From assembly GCA_014728875.1 (NCBI GenBank), contig WJKV01000120.1, positions 1 through 17,965 on the forward strand: 17,965 nt of DNA. Direction: 5' to 3'. Origin of the DNA: Candidatus Woesearchaeota archaeon. Lineage in GTDB: Archaea > Nanobdellota > Nanobdellia > Woesearchaeales > WJKV01. The position numbers and the translations under genes were made by a program. Numbering within the stretch: the first letter of the stretch is position 1; every line of letters begins with the position of its first letter. Shown piece by piece: positions 4,565 through 12,855 of this stretch. The notes beneath the pieces were generated by a model, which searched no databases, had not been told where the DNA came from, and worked only from the letters and a program-made list of their open reading frames with translations.

Positions 4565-5377
4565 ATGCCATATACTCAAGAGCAAGCACAACAATTAGCG
4601 AATTATCTGAAAAGACAAAAAGAGGCAGGCTACAGCATCACCACATTGCGAAACTATCTTGTGAGCAAAGGCTATGATGCGCAGCTGGTCGACTCTGCAA
4701 TCGACTTGATGTATAAACCTGCGAAAAAAACAATTCCTTTCCGTTTCCAGCTGCCCAGAAAATTTCTTCTGTTTTTGGTCATCATTATCGTGATTATAGG
4801 GGGGGCAGGATTCTCATTGTATTTTCTGCTCGGAGGGGAAGAAGCTGCAGAAGAGCCAGAAGTCAGGCTTCCGGCGCCTGTGGGAAGAGAAGTAGAAGAA
4901 CCAGCCATGCCAGAAATCCCGCAAGTTCCTGAAAAAAAAGCGCCTGCGCCTGTTGAAGAAGAACCCGAACCTATGCCGGAACCTGTTCCAGAACCGACTC
5001 CCGAACCAGAGCCAACTGTGCGGCCTCTTATTGAAGAAGGGCCGGATCCTAATGCAATTGAGATAGAAGATAATCTGAAAAAGATGAGCGAGAGCAAAGG
5101 TTTTGATTACTGCAAGTCCTTAGTTGAAACAAAAAGAAATACGTGCTTCAAGTATCTTGCGCTGGAGCAGAACAAGACAGAATACTGCGGATACATAGAC
5201 GAGAGCAATCTGAGGGATAATTGCTATATCCTGTTTGCGTTCAGCGGAGATTTCACTGTCTGTGACAAGATCGAAAACAAGTACCAGCAGCTGAGCTGCA
5301 GGAGCCTTGGGCGGGCAAGAAAATACAGCACAGAAGAACTGCTCGCAAAAGCCAAGCAGGCTGTCGTTACTTCTTAA
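4565..5377 (+). CDS. Single-pass membrane protein with proline/glutamate stalk and six-cysteine outer domain
   Basis: No named family recognised. Residues 1-50 are a cytoplasmic three-helix-like module (EQAQQLANYLKRQKEAGYS, then LRNYLVSKGYDAQLVDSAID). A basic stretch (KPAKK, FRFQLPRK) leads to one transmembrane helix at about 67-90, so the N-terminus stays inside. A Pro/Glu/Ala-rich stalk follows (about 91-160, with PEPMPEPVPEPTPEPEP). The outer domain (about 170-260) has six cysteines, at 183, 194, 208, 220, 233 and 245, spaced about 11-14 apart. The local pattern is C-x-x-I, L-R-D-x-C-Y, C-D-K-I, a repeated helical Cys motif that I recall from DPANN membrane proteins (recollection, not searched). 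Disulfides in an oxidising exterior are likely. It converges with the envelope operon, with only 17 bases between the stops. The role is unknown; surface sensing or attachment is possible. Confidence 0.85.
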   Translation: MPYTQEQAQQLANYLKRQKEAGYSITTLRNYLVSKGYDAQLVDSAIDLMYKPAKKTIPFRFQLPRKFLLFLVIIIVIIGGAGFSLYFLLGGEEAAEEPEVRLPAPVGREVEEPAMPEIPQVPEKKAPAPVEEEPEPMPEPVPEPTPEPEPTVRPLIEEGPDPNAIEIEDNLKKMSESKGFDYCKSLVETKRNTCFKYLALEQNKTEYCGYIDESNLRDNCYILFAFSGDFTVCDKIENKYQQLSCRSLGRARKYSTEELLAKAKQAVVTS

Positions 5378-5394
5378 ATTCAAAAATTAAATTA

Positions 5395-7683
5395 TCAAAT
5401 GAATCTTGGCCTTAGTGTTGTGCAGCTGGTGTTTGTGTATTCTGCAATCTTTCCTATCTCTGAGACATCTTCAATCTTTACTGGCCGTTTAATCAGAAAG
5501 GCCCTTAGTTCCAGGACATTGCCCTGGTCCAGCTCATAATCGTGTATTGTAAAGGTGCCGCAGGTCCCTGTTGTATATTCTAAGCCGCCGCTTATCAATT
5601 CTGCAAAATCAAGAGGTTCAGGAGGAACCATGATGGTTATTTCTTCATCATCTGCTTCGAAAGTTCTTTTATCCGGCTGTATTGTGACATTCCGCTTGTC
5701 CATCAATATCACGGTCAGACTATATTCCCCTGGCGGAATCTCTATAACCTGATTGTCTGGAGTTTCAAAATTGGCTGCGACAGACAATTTGCTATCATAA
5801 GGAGAGGCTGGCACTTTTTCAAGCACAACTACTGCTTTCTCAAAGATTTGCAGCGCCTGCGGAGGATCAATGCTGGTGAATGTCAAATTTTCTCCGCTAG
5901 GAACAATCTTCAATACTTTCCTGAAAGATATTTCCTGTTCTCTGACAGGCTCTAGTTCTGCAGTTACAACCTGATCTCCGCCAACTGAAGTAGTTATGCT
6001 CCCAATAGTGAGAGGATCATAACCAAGCTTATCAAACCTTAATCTGCCGTCTCCGTAACAGATGGGCGCCTTAGTGACAAGGCCTGACTTGCCTGATTCA
6101 AGCAGCTCGGTGGAGCCGAGCGAAGCTGACCTGTAATTGCCGCAGATTAGCTCTACACTGACATCTTCTATGTAACTGTCTGTTTTTTTGTCTTTTGTGT
6201 ATATTGTTATGTTTGAAATCTTCTGCTCAAACTTATCAAATAGTGTTTCAGCTGTCTTTGGCGCAGTAACGTTCACATAAACCTGGGTCGAAACATTCGG
6301 AAGCTGGCCCAGCTGGGGCGCTGGCTGGTAGCCGCTCGCGTCAGGATTTATCTCTATGTCAAAGACAGAACTGTCCCAGGCCACAGTTCCCATTCCTCTG
6401 TTCCAATCAAGCATGTTCTTGTTGTCCAGAATGTTCCCCTCTAACGCAAAAAAGAAGCTGTAGCCTTTTCCATTAAAGGCCTCGGAATCGTAGATCTCAA
6501 CAACGACAGGAAATGAAACGTCATAGAAGAATTCATACAGATTTCTTTGCGTGGGCTGAAGAATACCAAAAGGATATTCTGTTTTATAGGATTTGGGTTT
6601 CAATATGCCCGGACCCCGGGGAGGGGTAACGTGAAAATCAACAGGCCAGTCCAGATACAGAAAATTTATGTCTGTGTTAGGGAAGGTATAGTTTTCAAAG
6701 ATGTTGAAATATAGGGAATCGTAGACACCCTGCACGATCTGATCGGAACTTGTAAGTCTTTCTGCATTTGCGGTTCCGTTTATCCTCATGAAAGGGGCGT
6801 ATAAGGAAATCAGGTTTTTTATCCTTAGTTCAACCAATGCTTTCGGCCAGATAACTGTGTCAAAACCTTCTGTTGACGCAGCAATCGGCGGCAGTTTTGT
6901 GAAGTCTACACCAGAATAAAGGCTTATCAAGTTCAGCAGCAAGTGATTCTCAAGAAACTGTCCGTCCATCTCCTCAAAAGAAACGGCAAATGCTTGGTTG
7001 TAGATCTGTCTCAAGTCCAGGTCAATCGGCTTTGCAAAGGTCTCTGTTTCGATAATCTCGCTGCCTTTTGTGATCTTCAAAGGATAGTCCAGATAAAATA
7101 TAACATCGTCCAGAAGAATCTTGCTCGTAACTTTCAATTCTCCCCGTTCTTCTATTTCAAATCCTTGCTCCTTTAGTTCAGAGAAGGCCTGGAAGCATTC
7201 AGGAAGTCTGTCTTCTATAAAAAGATTCAACTGTTTTTCTATCTCGCCGATTGTAGGAATGTTTTCCTGTGTAGCAAAGCAAGGCTGAGCGCCGCCGCAG
7301 CCGTACGGAGTTTTCAAATGCCACCAGTATGGAACAAGATTATTGCCCAGCTTGTCCAAAGGAACCGCGTCTGAATCAAAAGGTTTGAGTATATCTATGT
7401 TGAATTCTTTTCCAGGAAGCAAAGGATCGCGTACAGAGATCCAGCCTCCGTGCGCCCCCAGCTCTCTTAGACCTGTCTCTGCAGTCTGCCCCAGACAGTC
7501 TGTGATGAAGAGCTCGACTGTCCTGTAGGACAAGGGCAGGGTGGAGATCTCCGGAGCAGCTCTTTCTATCTCAGCTCTCTGTGTGCTCAGGGTTAGATAT
7601 ATAATCAATATCGCTGCAAGCAGGATGATTATTCCTATGATTATGTAAAGTGTGAGCTGCGCTTTTCTGTTAAGTTTTTTCAT
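5395..7683 (-). CDS. 762-residue membrane-anchored surface protein with pilin-like N-terminus
   Basis: No named family recognised. The start MKKLNRKAQLTLYIIIGIII resembles an archaeal class III (type IV pilin) signal: a short basic stretch, then A-Q-L-T before a hydrophobic helix (about 11-31). The Glu expected at +5 is replaced by Tyr. It may be cleaved by a prepilin peptidase or simply stay as a signal anchor. The outer part is mostly beta-rich, with eight cysteines (63, 129, 135, 163, 514, 542, 708, 754) and several N-x-S/T sequons, such as those near 302, 331, 463, 471, 491 and 599. Two regions look like Ig/carboxypeptidase-regulatory or PEGA-like folds: about 505-580 (ELICGNYRSA to VVTAELEP) and about 648-690 (PPGEYSLTVIL). 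The start overlaps the stop of the polytopic gene by ATGA, so it is the last gene of the envelope operon. A structural or adhesive role is inferred. Confidence 0.85.
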   Translation of the reverse strand: MKKLNRKAQLTLYIIIGIIILLAAILIIYLTLSTQRAEIERAAPEISTLPLSYRTVELFITDCLGQTAETGLRELGAHGGWISVRDPLLPGKEFNIDILKPFDSDAVPLDKLGNNLVPYWWHLKTPYGCGGAQPCFATQENIPTIGEIEKQLNLFIEDRLPECFQAFSELKEQGFEIEERGELKVTSKILLDDVIFYLDYPLKITKGSEIIETETFAKPIDLDLRQIYNQAFAVSFEEMDGQFLENHLLLNLISLYSGVDFTKLPPIAASTEGFDTVIWPKALVELRIKNLISLYAPFMRINGTANAERLTSSDQIVQGVYDSLYFNIFENYTFPNTDINFLYLDWPVDFHVTPPRGPGILKPKSYKTEYPFGILQPTQRNLYEFFYDVSFPVVVEIYDSEAFNGKGYSFFFALEGNILDNKNMLDWNRGMGTVAWDSSVFDIEINPDASGYQPAPQLGQLPNVSTQVYVNVTAPKTAETLFDKFEQKISNITIYTKDKKTDSYIEDVSVELICGNYRSASLGSTELLESGKSGLVTKAPICYGDGRLRFDKLGYDPLTIGSITTSVGGDQVVTAELEPVREQEISFRKVLKIVPSGENLTFTSIDPPQALQIFEKAVVVLEKVPASPYDSKLSVAANFETPDNQVIEIPPGEYSLTVILMDKRNVTIQPDKRTFEADDEEITIMVPPEPLDFAELISGGLEYTTGTCGTFTIHDYELDQGNVLELRAFLIKRPVKIEDVSEIGKIAEYTNTSCTTLRPRFI

Positions 7684-8546
7684 TTTTCTGCACCTTTGAC
7701 TGTTATAAATAAATAAGATCTTGACCAGGCAGACAGGTAATAAAATATTGGAACGACGATGAAAGCCAATATTATCGTTGGAAAGATTAATACCAATAAC
7801 AAGAATAAAATAAAGAATGTTAATACCATCAAAACAACCCTAAGAAAAGTAGCAAAACAAAGCGCATCCTGAACAGCTCTCTTCAATTCCGAGATTATAT
7901 GTTTTCCTGTGAACCTTATTCTAAAAAAGGGCGTGAAATAAAGATATAATACAGCGACAGCAAACGAGAGCTTTACCGCGGTTGTTATGTTGAAAAGTTT
8001 GAACATTCCAAATACCAATGCCAAAATGATAAGATAATAAGCAATATTGAAGATTGTAAATCTTAATACGTATTTCTTTGTTATCTTTTTGGCTGCGAGG
8101 CTGTTGTAGATGAGGCCTTTGAAAAAACTCAGCGCCAGCATAAATATGACGAATCCTAAAATGGCCAGCATTATTGTGAGGATCAAAGTTGTCAACATAG
8201 TATTGCTGGAGCCTAGATTCTCGAGCACTTCGATGGCGGCTGCGCTTCCTTTGGATTTCTGGACCTCGAAAAATAACTGCATCATCTTAAAAGGCGTCTT
8301 CACTGTTAATGCGATCAAAAATATCGTGAGATTTAATATGCCAACGATTCCGACGAAAAAGAAGGCAAGATCAAATCCCGCACATTTCAGCAAAAGCCTC
8401 TGATCTAAAAAGGATTTGATATAATTCGTGTTTTTTATGCTGTATAAAAAGGTTTTTTTGCTGTTTTTCTTGTTTATTCTTTTTGTTTTCTTTTTCGATC
8501 TATTTATTTTTACTTTTCTTTTTCCTCTTTTTTTTGTTTTTTCCAT
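7680..8546 (-). CDS. Polytopic membrane protein with lysine-rich N-terminal tail
   Basis: No named family recognised. From the ATG at 8546 it has 288 residues. The first 30 or so are extremely Lys/Arg-rich (MEKTKKRGKRKVKINRSKKK), then five or six hydrophobic helices follow: FDLAFFFVGIVGILNLTIFL, LTTLILTIMLAILGFVIFML, NIAYYLIILALVFGMF, a helix in KLSFAVAVLYLYFTPFF, and a long hydrophobic stretch near the C-terminus (VVLMVLTFFILFLLL onward). A TTG at 8564 would add six residues but lies inside the preceding gene; the ATG stands five bases after that gene's stop. No ribosome binding site is clear, so it is probably translated by coupling. It overlaps the 762-residue gene by four bases. Being sandwiched between two surface proteins, it may be their membrane platform or export partner, which is inference. 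Confidence 0.82.
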   Translation of the reverse strand: MEKTKKRGKRKVKINRSKKKTKRINKKNSKKTFLYSIKNTNYIKSFLDQRLLLKCAGFDLAFFFVGIVGILNLTIFLIALTVKTPFKMMQLFFEVQKSKGSAAAIEVLENLGSSNTMLTTLILTIMLAILGFVIFMLALSFFKGLIYNSLAAKKITKKYVLRFTIFNIAYYLIILALVFGMFKLFNITTAVKLSFAVAVLYLYFTPFFRIRFTGKHIISELKRAVQDALCFATFLRVVLMVLTFFILFLLLVLIFPTIILAFIVVPIFYYLSAWSRSYLFITVKGAEK

Positions 8547-8551
8547 CTTTT

Positions 8552-11500
8552 TTATTCTACACAATTAACGCATTTGACAGGCACCACTATTTGGTTGCCG
8601 GGCACCGTCAACATAACTTTGTCGTATTCGGCTGCCAATTCTTCTGAATAATAGTCTGAGCCTGGCGAATTTACTGCTGCACTGCCCTGCGCGATTTGTT
8701 TTGTGTCTGTCTTGCCCTGCATGATGATATTGTACTGTATTGTTTCCTCTTTTGGTTCCACATACCAGGCTATCTCGTATATCTGCGCGGAACTGTCAGG
8801 ATACATTGTCTTCTGTGCCTGTATTGTAACTGTCGTACTTTGAAGCGAACTTCCTGTACTTGCATAGCTTCCGTGGGCATAGCCTTCTTCAACACCGCTG
8901 CCGCCCCAAGTGCTGCAGACTTCCAGTTCCCAGTCTTCAACAGGATACCAATCCATTTCAGAAGTCACAGGCACTGCATTCTCGTTTGAACAATAAAATT
9001 CGTCAAGATCCCTTTGTGCGAACTGGTCAAATCCTTTGTCAACAACTTCGACAAATTCTGCGACATTTATCGCAGCTTCCAGCACACTGCATATTGCTAC
9101 CATCCATCCTTCTGCACAAACCTGCTGTGTGCACTTATCCTCTTCTGTATAATAGGGGCCGCATATTGCCTCAAATACTTTGTTTGCAGCATAATAGATT
9201 ACTGTTTCGATTGCAGCCTCTATAAAATTCTCCCAGAAATTGAAGCCATGCAGTTTGTATTCAGCACTGTCAACATAAAGACATTCCTGTTCCCTGTACA
9301 TGTCATCGCACGAACTGGCGGGCAGGCCTAAAAGCATGTGTTTCTTGACGCAATTGCGGTATGCGCATGTTATTTCTTTTTCTTTTTTCCAGTTATAAAC
9401 CATTCCTCTATGGCAGACGCAGGCTTCTGCATAATGAATGCTCCTGAAAGGGTCCCATGTGAATTCGCTCTCCACAAAGGTATCGTCAAAAGTTGCCTGG
9501 TAAGTTGTTGCTCTCCCCATGTCCTGCCAGAAGTCGGTCTTGCCCCTGTTGACATCGCTGCCGAATCTGTAATAATAATTTTCATGCAGCCGGTTCAGGT
9601 TATAAGAACTGTAATCCTCAGATCTCATGTATTCTGATTCTAATCTTGTTCGTCTTTCTGAATGTCTCACCCTCGCTGCGTTGTGCTCTGCTACCCAGTC
9701 ATTTATTATTTCCTCCCGTTCCCCTTCTGTTTGTGCGGCCCTGTACGGTTCTGTATATTTATCGTCAATATCGCTTCTCTCGCTCGAGTATCTTGCGTTT
9801 TCTTCGTCGTGCAGTCTGCCTTCGTAACTATCCCTGGCTTCGTCTGTTTTTTCTTCTGTCTGGCTGTAATCTGAATTCGCACCATACTGGCTGATTTCCC
9901 CCACCGCGCCCATCGTGACTGCGATAATATCTTCTATATTACACAACCTGCAGCTTAACACCATGCATATGTACTTGCTCATGATGCCCAGGATCTCTTC
10001 TGCACCGTCGCCGATGGGAAGATAGTGCTTGGACCAGAACAGTTTAGTAAGGACTGCGTCGCCCCAGAACTGGTTTATAAGCTTGCAAAGGTTTTCCCAG
10101 ATCTCTTTTGCAACGCCCCGAGTATACACTATATTTTCAAGAACGCACATCACAGCCCAAACAACAGATTTAATTGTTTCAATCGCAATGTCTGCTATAT
10201 GAATACCATACGCGATATCGCACCAGTATTCAAGATATTGAAGGCCTTTTTTCTTGCTGTCGATTCTTCTGTCGATTTTGTTAATTCTTTTAGTTATGGT
10301 GTCTATCTTATCTGTGGCAGCATTTCCTAAATCACCCAGCGCATCGTTGTAGAGTTCTATTGTCTTTGAAAATGATTCCATCTCAGGCTGATCACATTTC
10401 ACGCCGTTATGCGCAACCTGGACGCTCAGATTGCACTCTATTGGAATATCTGCTGGTGTCTGTCCTGTGCCTATTGCTGCAGATAAGACCAGGAACGGAG
10501 TATCGGTATTTTGGGCTATGACCTGGTAGTTTCCAAGCATGGCGCCTTGGATGTCTTTGCATCCGACTATTGTATAATCTGATGCTTTGACAGTGTCTGA
10601 ATGCGTCACTGTCATTGGAAAAAAGAGCCTTGCGGCTGTCTGGCTGCTCGCCAGTCTTCTATCCAGTTTTTCAGGAATAGAATCTCCCACTGATACTGAA
10701 ACCAAGCCGTCCCCCTGAAGATTGCACTGTGCGAGCTCGTATAATTTCAATTGATAGTCCTTCTGTACGCTGTTGCCTGCTATATCTGAGATATTGAAAT
10801 TAATAACAAAATCGCCCCAGACAGGATTCAAGTCTGCAGGCGTCATTATACAATTCTGGCTGTCCTGACAGGAGACATTAAGGACGTGGTCATCTGAGAA
10901 TTCTGAAAGGTCTGCTGTGACAATTATGGGATTGTCATCCACAGCACTTATCCTGAACCCGAAATTTCCTTCATCTGCGGCAGTGGGCAGGTTCAGTGTC
11001 TGGGAGACGACTGTTCCTGCAGGAGCAACTCTGTCAATGATTATCTGCTCTGTTCTTGGACTGGCAGTGTTACCTGCCCTGTCGCTGACCTGTGCACTAA
11101 ACTGTGCTGTGCCTGTTGTTTTTGTTGTCTGCAGGTTTTGATACTTGCAGACGGTCATAGAACCTGTTTCATTGCAAAAATCAGGATGTTCTGTTGTTGT
11201 ATATTGGGGGTCTATTTGGGACAAGTCAAATGTTATTGTTGACGGATCTATGCCGCTGACGTCGTCTGCGACCTCGATGATGATGTCTGTGACAGTACTT
11301 ATGTAATTTATTCCCATATAACTGTTAGAGGTTCGTATGTCGTGAACCTGCGGAGCATTATTATCTGCCTGCAGATTTACTGTTTCTCTGTGCACCTGTA
11401 GATTGCCTGCGCCATCCTCTATACTTATTTCATAGTAGCTTGGTGCTGACGAACTTTGTGCAGTGAATGTCCAGGTTATAGTGTTGTTTGATATTATTGG

Positions 11501-12418
11501 TGTGGGCGCAGATTCCGGACTGAATTGAGATATGTCAAGAGACAGAGTGCCTAAATCAATACTGCTGTCGTCTGTGATTGCCGCCTTGATCTTGTATCTC
11601 AGACCTGACTGAAAATATGTGGCTGGCTGGTCGTTCTCCAGCAGTAATTCTGTTTCAACATCTGGTTTTTTACGGTCAACTATTACTGTGACACTCACAA
11701 CGTCTTCACTGCATTGGCCCAGATAATCGCAGACTTGGACAAAGAGCTCTTTTTCCTGGGCGGCGCCTGCAGGAGCCAGGTTAGATATGGGCACTGTGAC
11801 GGTTCCGTCACCTTTATTGCAGTCTGTAATGCTGTCCCGACCAAACTGCACTGTCCCCACAATATTGTTTTGTGCAAAGCTGTTTTCGTATACTTTCAGT
11901 TCTTTTATTCCTGCGCAGCCTCCGCATTCAGCTTCATCTCTCAGGTTATAATAACGCAGGACTAGATCGTTGTCCCCTATTACTTTTTTACCGTCAATCT
12001 CTACATTAGAATCAACATCAATAGAATCGACTGCAGGCCTGAGGCCGTCTATCACAAACGAAATCGGCAGTTCCAATGTCTTGTATTTCAGATATCCGCC
12101 GCAAGTGGCAGGAGAAAACGCGAGAAAACATTTGCTCTGGTCTGCGGCGGCAGGCTCGCAGTTATTGAAAGGCACTGTCTCAAATGTCAGTCCAAGAGGA
12201 TCTACTGACGGCTCTCTGATTAGAACTTCCATCTGGCCCTGCTCTCCGGCCTGTATCACCGGATGCAGATTATTGACAGGATCGTAGACCTTTACACTTG
12301 CTATGTTGCCTGCATATTCGTACTTGTCAGGAATAGCTGCAAGTGTTAATGTTGAACTGAAGGTTATGCTAAGAACGAGCGCAATCATGAATAAGGCAAT
12401 AAGTATAATATGCTTCAT
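8552..12418 (-). CDS. 1288-residue secreted cell-surface protein with tandem Ig-like domains
   Basis: A Sec-type signal peptide (MKHIILIALFMIALVLSITF and on to about residue 28) starts the protein. Residues about 120-560 hold at least four Ig/cadherin-like units, recognised by repeated ends: CDYLGQ then VDRKKP (230-252), EDGAGN then ADNNAP (334-356), DRAGN then IDRVAP (446-466), and SDIAGN (544-549). The units share strand patterns such as SxIDxxTxxxDLSQ. Residues about 690-850 include long helices with two hydrophobic stretches (about 730-765 and 805-842), which could be membrane-associated or a buried helical core. About 850-945 is a highly charged coiled-coil region. A Cys-rich region follows (about 1000-1175), then a beta-rich C-terminal domain ending VKCVNCVE. 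The many cysteines imply disulfides. There is no obvious C-terminal anchor. GAGGGGGAGA precedes the ATG. It is the first gene of the envelope operon. An adhesin or S-layer-like function is plausible, not shown. Confidence 0.87.
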   Translation of the reverse strand: MKHIILIALFMIALVLSITFSSTLTLAAIPDKYEYAGNIASVKVYDPVNNLHPVIQAGEQGQMEVLIREPSVDPLGLTFETVPFNNCEPAAADQSKCFLAFSPATCGGYLKYKTLELPISFVIDGLRPAVDSIDVDSNVEIDGKKVIGDNDLVLRYYNLRDEAECGGCAGIKELKVYENSFAQNNIVGTVQFGRDSITDCNKGDGTVTVPISNLAPAGAAQEKELFVQVCDYLGQCSEDVVSVTVIVDRKKPDVETELLLENDQPATYFQSGLRYKIKAAITDDSSIDLGTLSLDISQFSPESAPTPIISNNTITWTFTAQSSSAPSYYEISIEDGAGNLQVHRETVNLQADNNAPQVHDIRTSNSYMGINYISTVTDIIIEVADDVSGIDPSTITFDLSQIDPQYTTTEHPDFCNETGSMTVCKYQNLQTTKTTGTAQFSAQVSDRAGNTASPRTEQIIIDRVAPAGTVVSQTLNLPTAADEGNFGFRISAVDDNPIIVTADLSEFSDDHVLNVSCQDSQNCIMTPADLNPVWGDFVINFNISDIAGNSVQKDYQLKLYELAQCNLQGDGLVSVSVGDSIPEKLDRRLASSQTAARLFFPMTVTHSDTVKASDYTIVGCKDIQGAMLGNYQVIAQNTDTPFLVLSAAIGTGQTPADIPIECNLSVQVAHNGVKCDQPEMESFSKTIELYNDALGDLGNAATDKIDTITKRINKIDRRIDSKKKGLQYLEYWCDIAYGIHIADIAIETIKSVVWAVMCVLENIVYTRGVAKEIWENLCKLINQFWGDAVLTKLFWSKHYLPIGDGAEEILGIMSKYICMVLSCRLCNIEDIIAVTMGAVGEISQYGANSDYSQTEEKTDEARDSYEGRLHDEENARYSSERSDIDDKYTEPYRAAQTEGEREEIINDWVAEHNAARVRHSERRTRLESEYMRSEDYSSYNLNRLHENYYYRFGSDVNRGKTDFWQDMGRATTYQATFDDTFVESEFTWDPFRSIHYAEACVCHRGMVYNWKKEKEITCAYRNCVKKHMLLGLPASSCDDMYREQECLYVDSAEYKLHGFNFWENFIEAAIETVIYYAANKVFEAICGPYYTEEDKCTQQVCAEGWMVAICSVLEAAINVAEFVEVVDKGFDQFAQRDLDEFYCSNENAVPVTSEMDWYPVEDWELEVCSTWGGSGVEEGYAHGSYASTGSSLQSTTVTIQAQKTMYPDSSAQIYEIAWYVEPKEETIQYNIIMQGKTDTKQIAQGSAAVNSPGSDYYSEELAAEYDKVMLTVPGNQIVVPVKCVNCVE

Positions 12419-12435
12419 CTATTCTCCCCCTCTCT

Positions 12436-12470
12436 AAAAAAAAACTGTAAATTAAATAGAAAAAATAAAC
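12436..12470 (-). terminator. T-rich tracts between the 97-residue gene and the envelope operon
   Basis: After the 97-residue gene stops, the minus strand carries T6 (12460-12465) and T9 (12436-12444). They are likely archaeal terminators. The A/T-rich TCTATTTAATTT between them could also hold the TATA box of the envelope operon, because the gap is only 55 bases and no other promoter candidate is visible. Both roles may coexist. Confidence 0.45.
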
Positions 12471-12473
12471 AGC

Positions 12474-12764
12474 TTATTTTTTCCTTTTTCGTTTTTTTGT
12501 TGTCTTTTTTGCTTTTTTTGTTCTCTTAGCTGCTTTCTTTTTTTTGCCTTTTCTTTTGATTCCCAACGCTCTCTCAATCCTTGCTTCTTCTGCTTCTATT
12601 TTTATTTCTTCTGCTTCTACGCGCCTCACAATCGCCTCGATATTGGAGTCGATGCTTGCGATACGCCTTTCAAGGAATACTAATACTCGTAAACTGAATA
12701 CTACAGCAGCAAGAGTGCCGATGATCACTGCAAGAGTTGCTTGTTCGATTGTTAAACCAACCAT
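12474..12764 (-). CDS. Small membrane protein with coiled coil and polybasic tail
   Basis: About 96 residues in three parts. A single transmembrane helix at about 9-31 (LAVIIGTLAAVVFSLRVLVFL) comes first. A heptad-like coiled coil follows at about 33-66 (RRIASIDSNIEAIVRRVEAE and on through EEARIERAL). The tail is so basic that 20 of its last 29 residues are Lys or Arg, mixed with Ala and Thr as in histone H1-like tails. The positive-inside rule puts the tail in the cytoplasm. I suggest it ties membrane to nucleic acid or ribosomes, but no family is recognised. Two ATGs are adjacent: 12767 lies 4 bases and 12764 lies 7 bases after GAGGTG (12772-12777). I use 12764 because 7 is the spacing seen at other genes here. 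It has its own strong promoter. Confidence 0.8.
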   Translation of the reverse strand: MVGLTIEQATLAVIIGTLAAVVFSLRVLVFLERRIASIDSNIEAIVRRVEAEEIKIEAEEARIERALGIKRKGKKKKAAKRTKKAKKTTKKRKRKK

Positions 12765-12801
12765 CATAAATCACCTCTTTTCGCATTTTTAAATCGTTAT
12801 A

Positions 12802-12818
12802 GGTTTATAAACTTTTCG
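12802..12818 (-). promoter_or_regulatory. Promoter of the 97-residue gene
   Basis: On the minus strand CGAAAAG (BRE, 12812-12818) is followed by GTTTATAAACC (TATA). The predicted start near 12779 is only a few bases upstream of the GAGGTG ribosome binding site. The BRE-TATA sequence closely matches that of the 91-residue gene, but the TTGAARTGAACATT box is absent. Confidence 0.65.
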
Positions 12819-12831
12819 ATAATGCCAATAC

Positions 12832-12850
12832 AAAAATAGAAAAATATGAA
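12832..12850 (-). terminator. T-rich terminator of the TrmB-family gene
   Basis: Shortly after the TrmB-family stop codon the minus strand has ATATTTTTCTATTTTTG, with two T5 runs, consistent with oligo-T termination before the next promoter. Confidence 0.4.
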
Positions 12851-12855
12851 AGAAA

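Noticed and set aside
8696..9637. Plus-strand ORFs of 97-121 residues
   Set aside because: They are antisense to the 1288-residue secreted protein and arise from its codon pattern. No initiation signals or plausible protein character.
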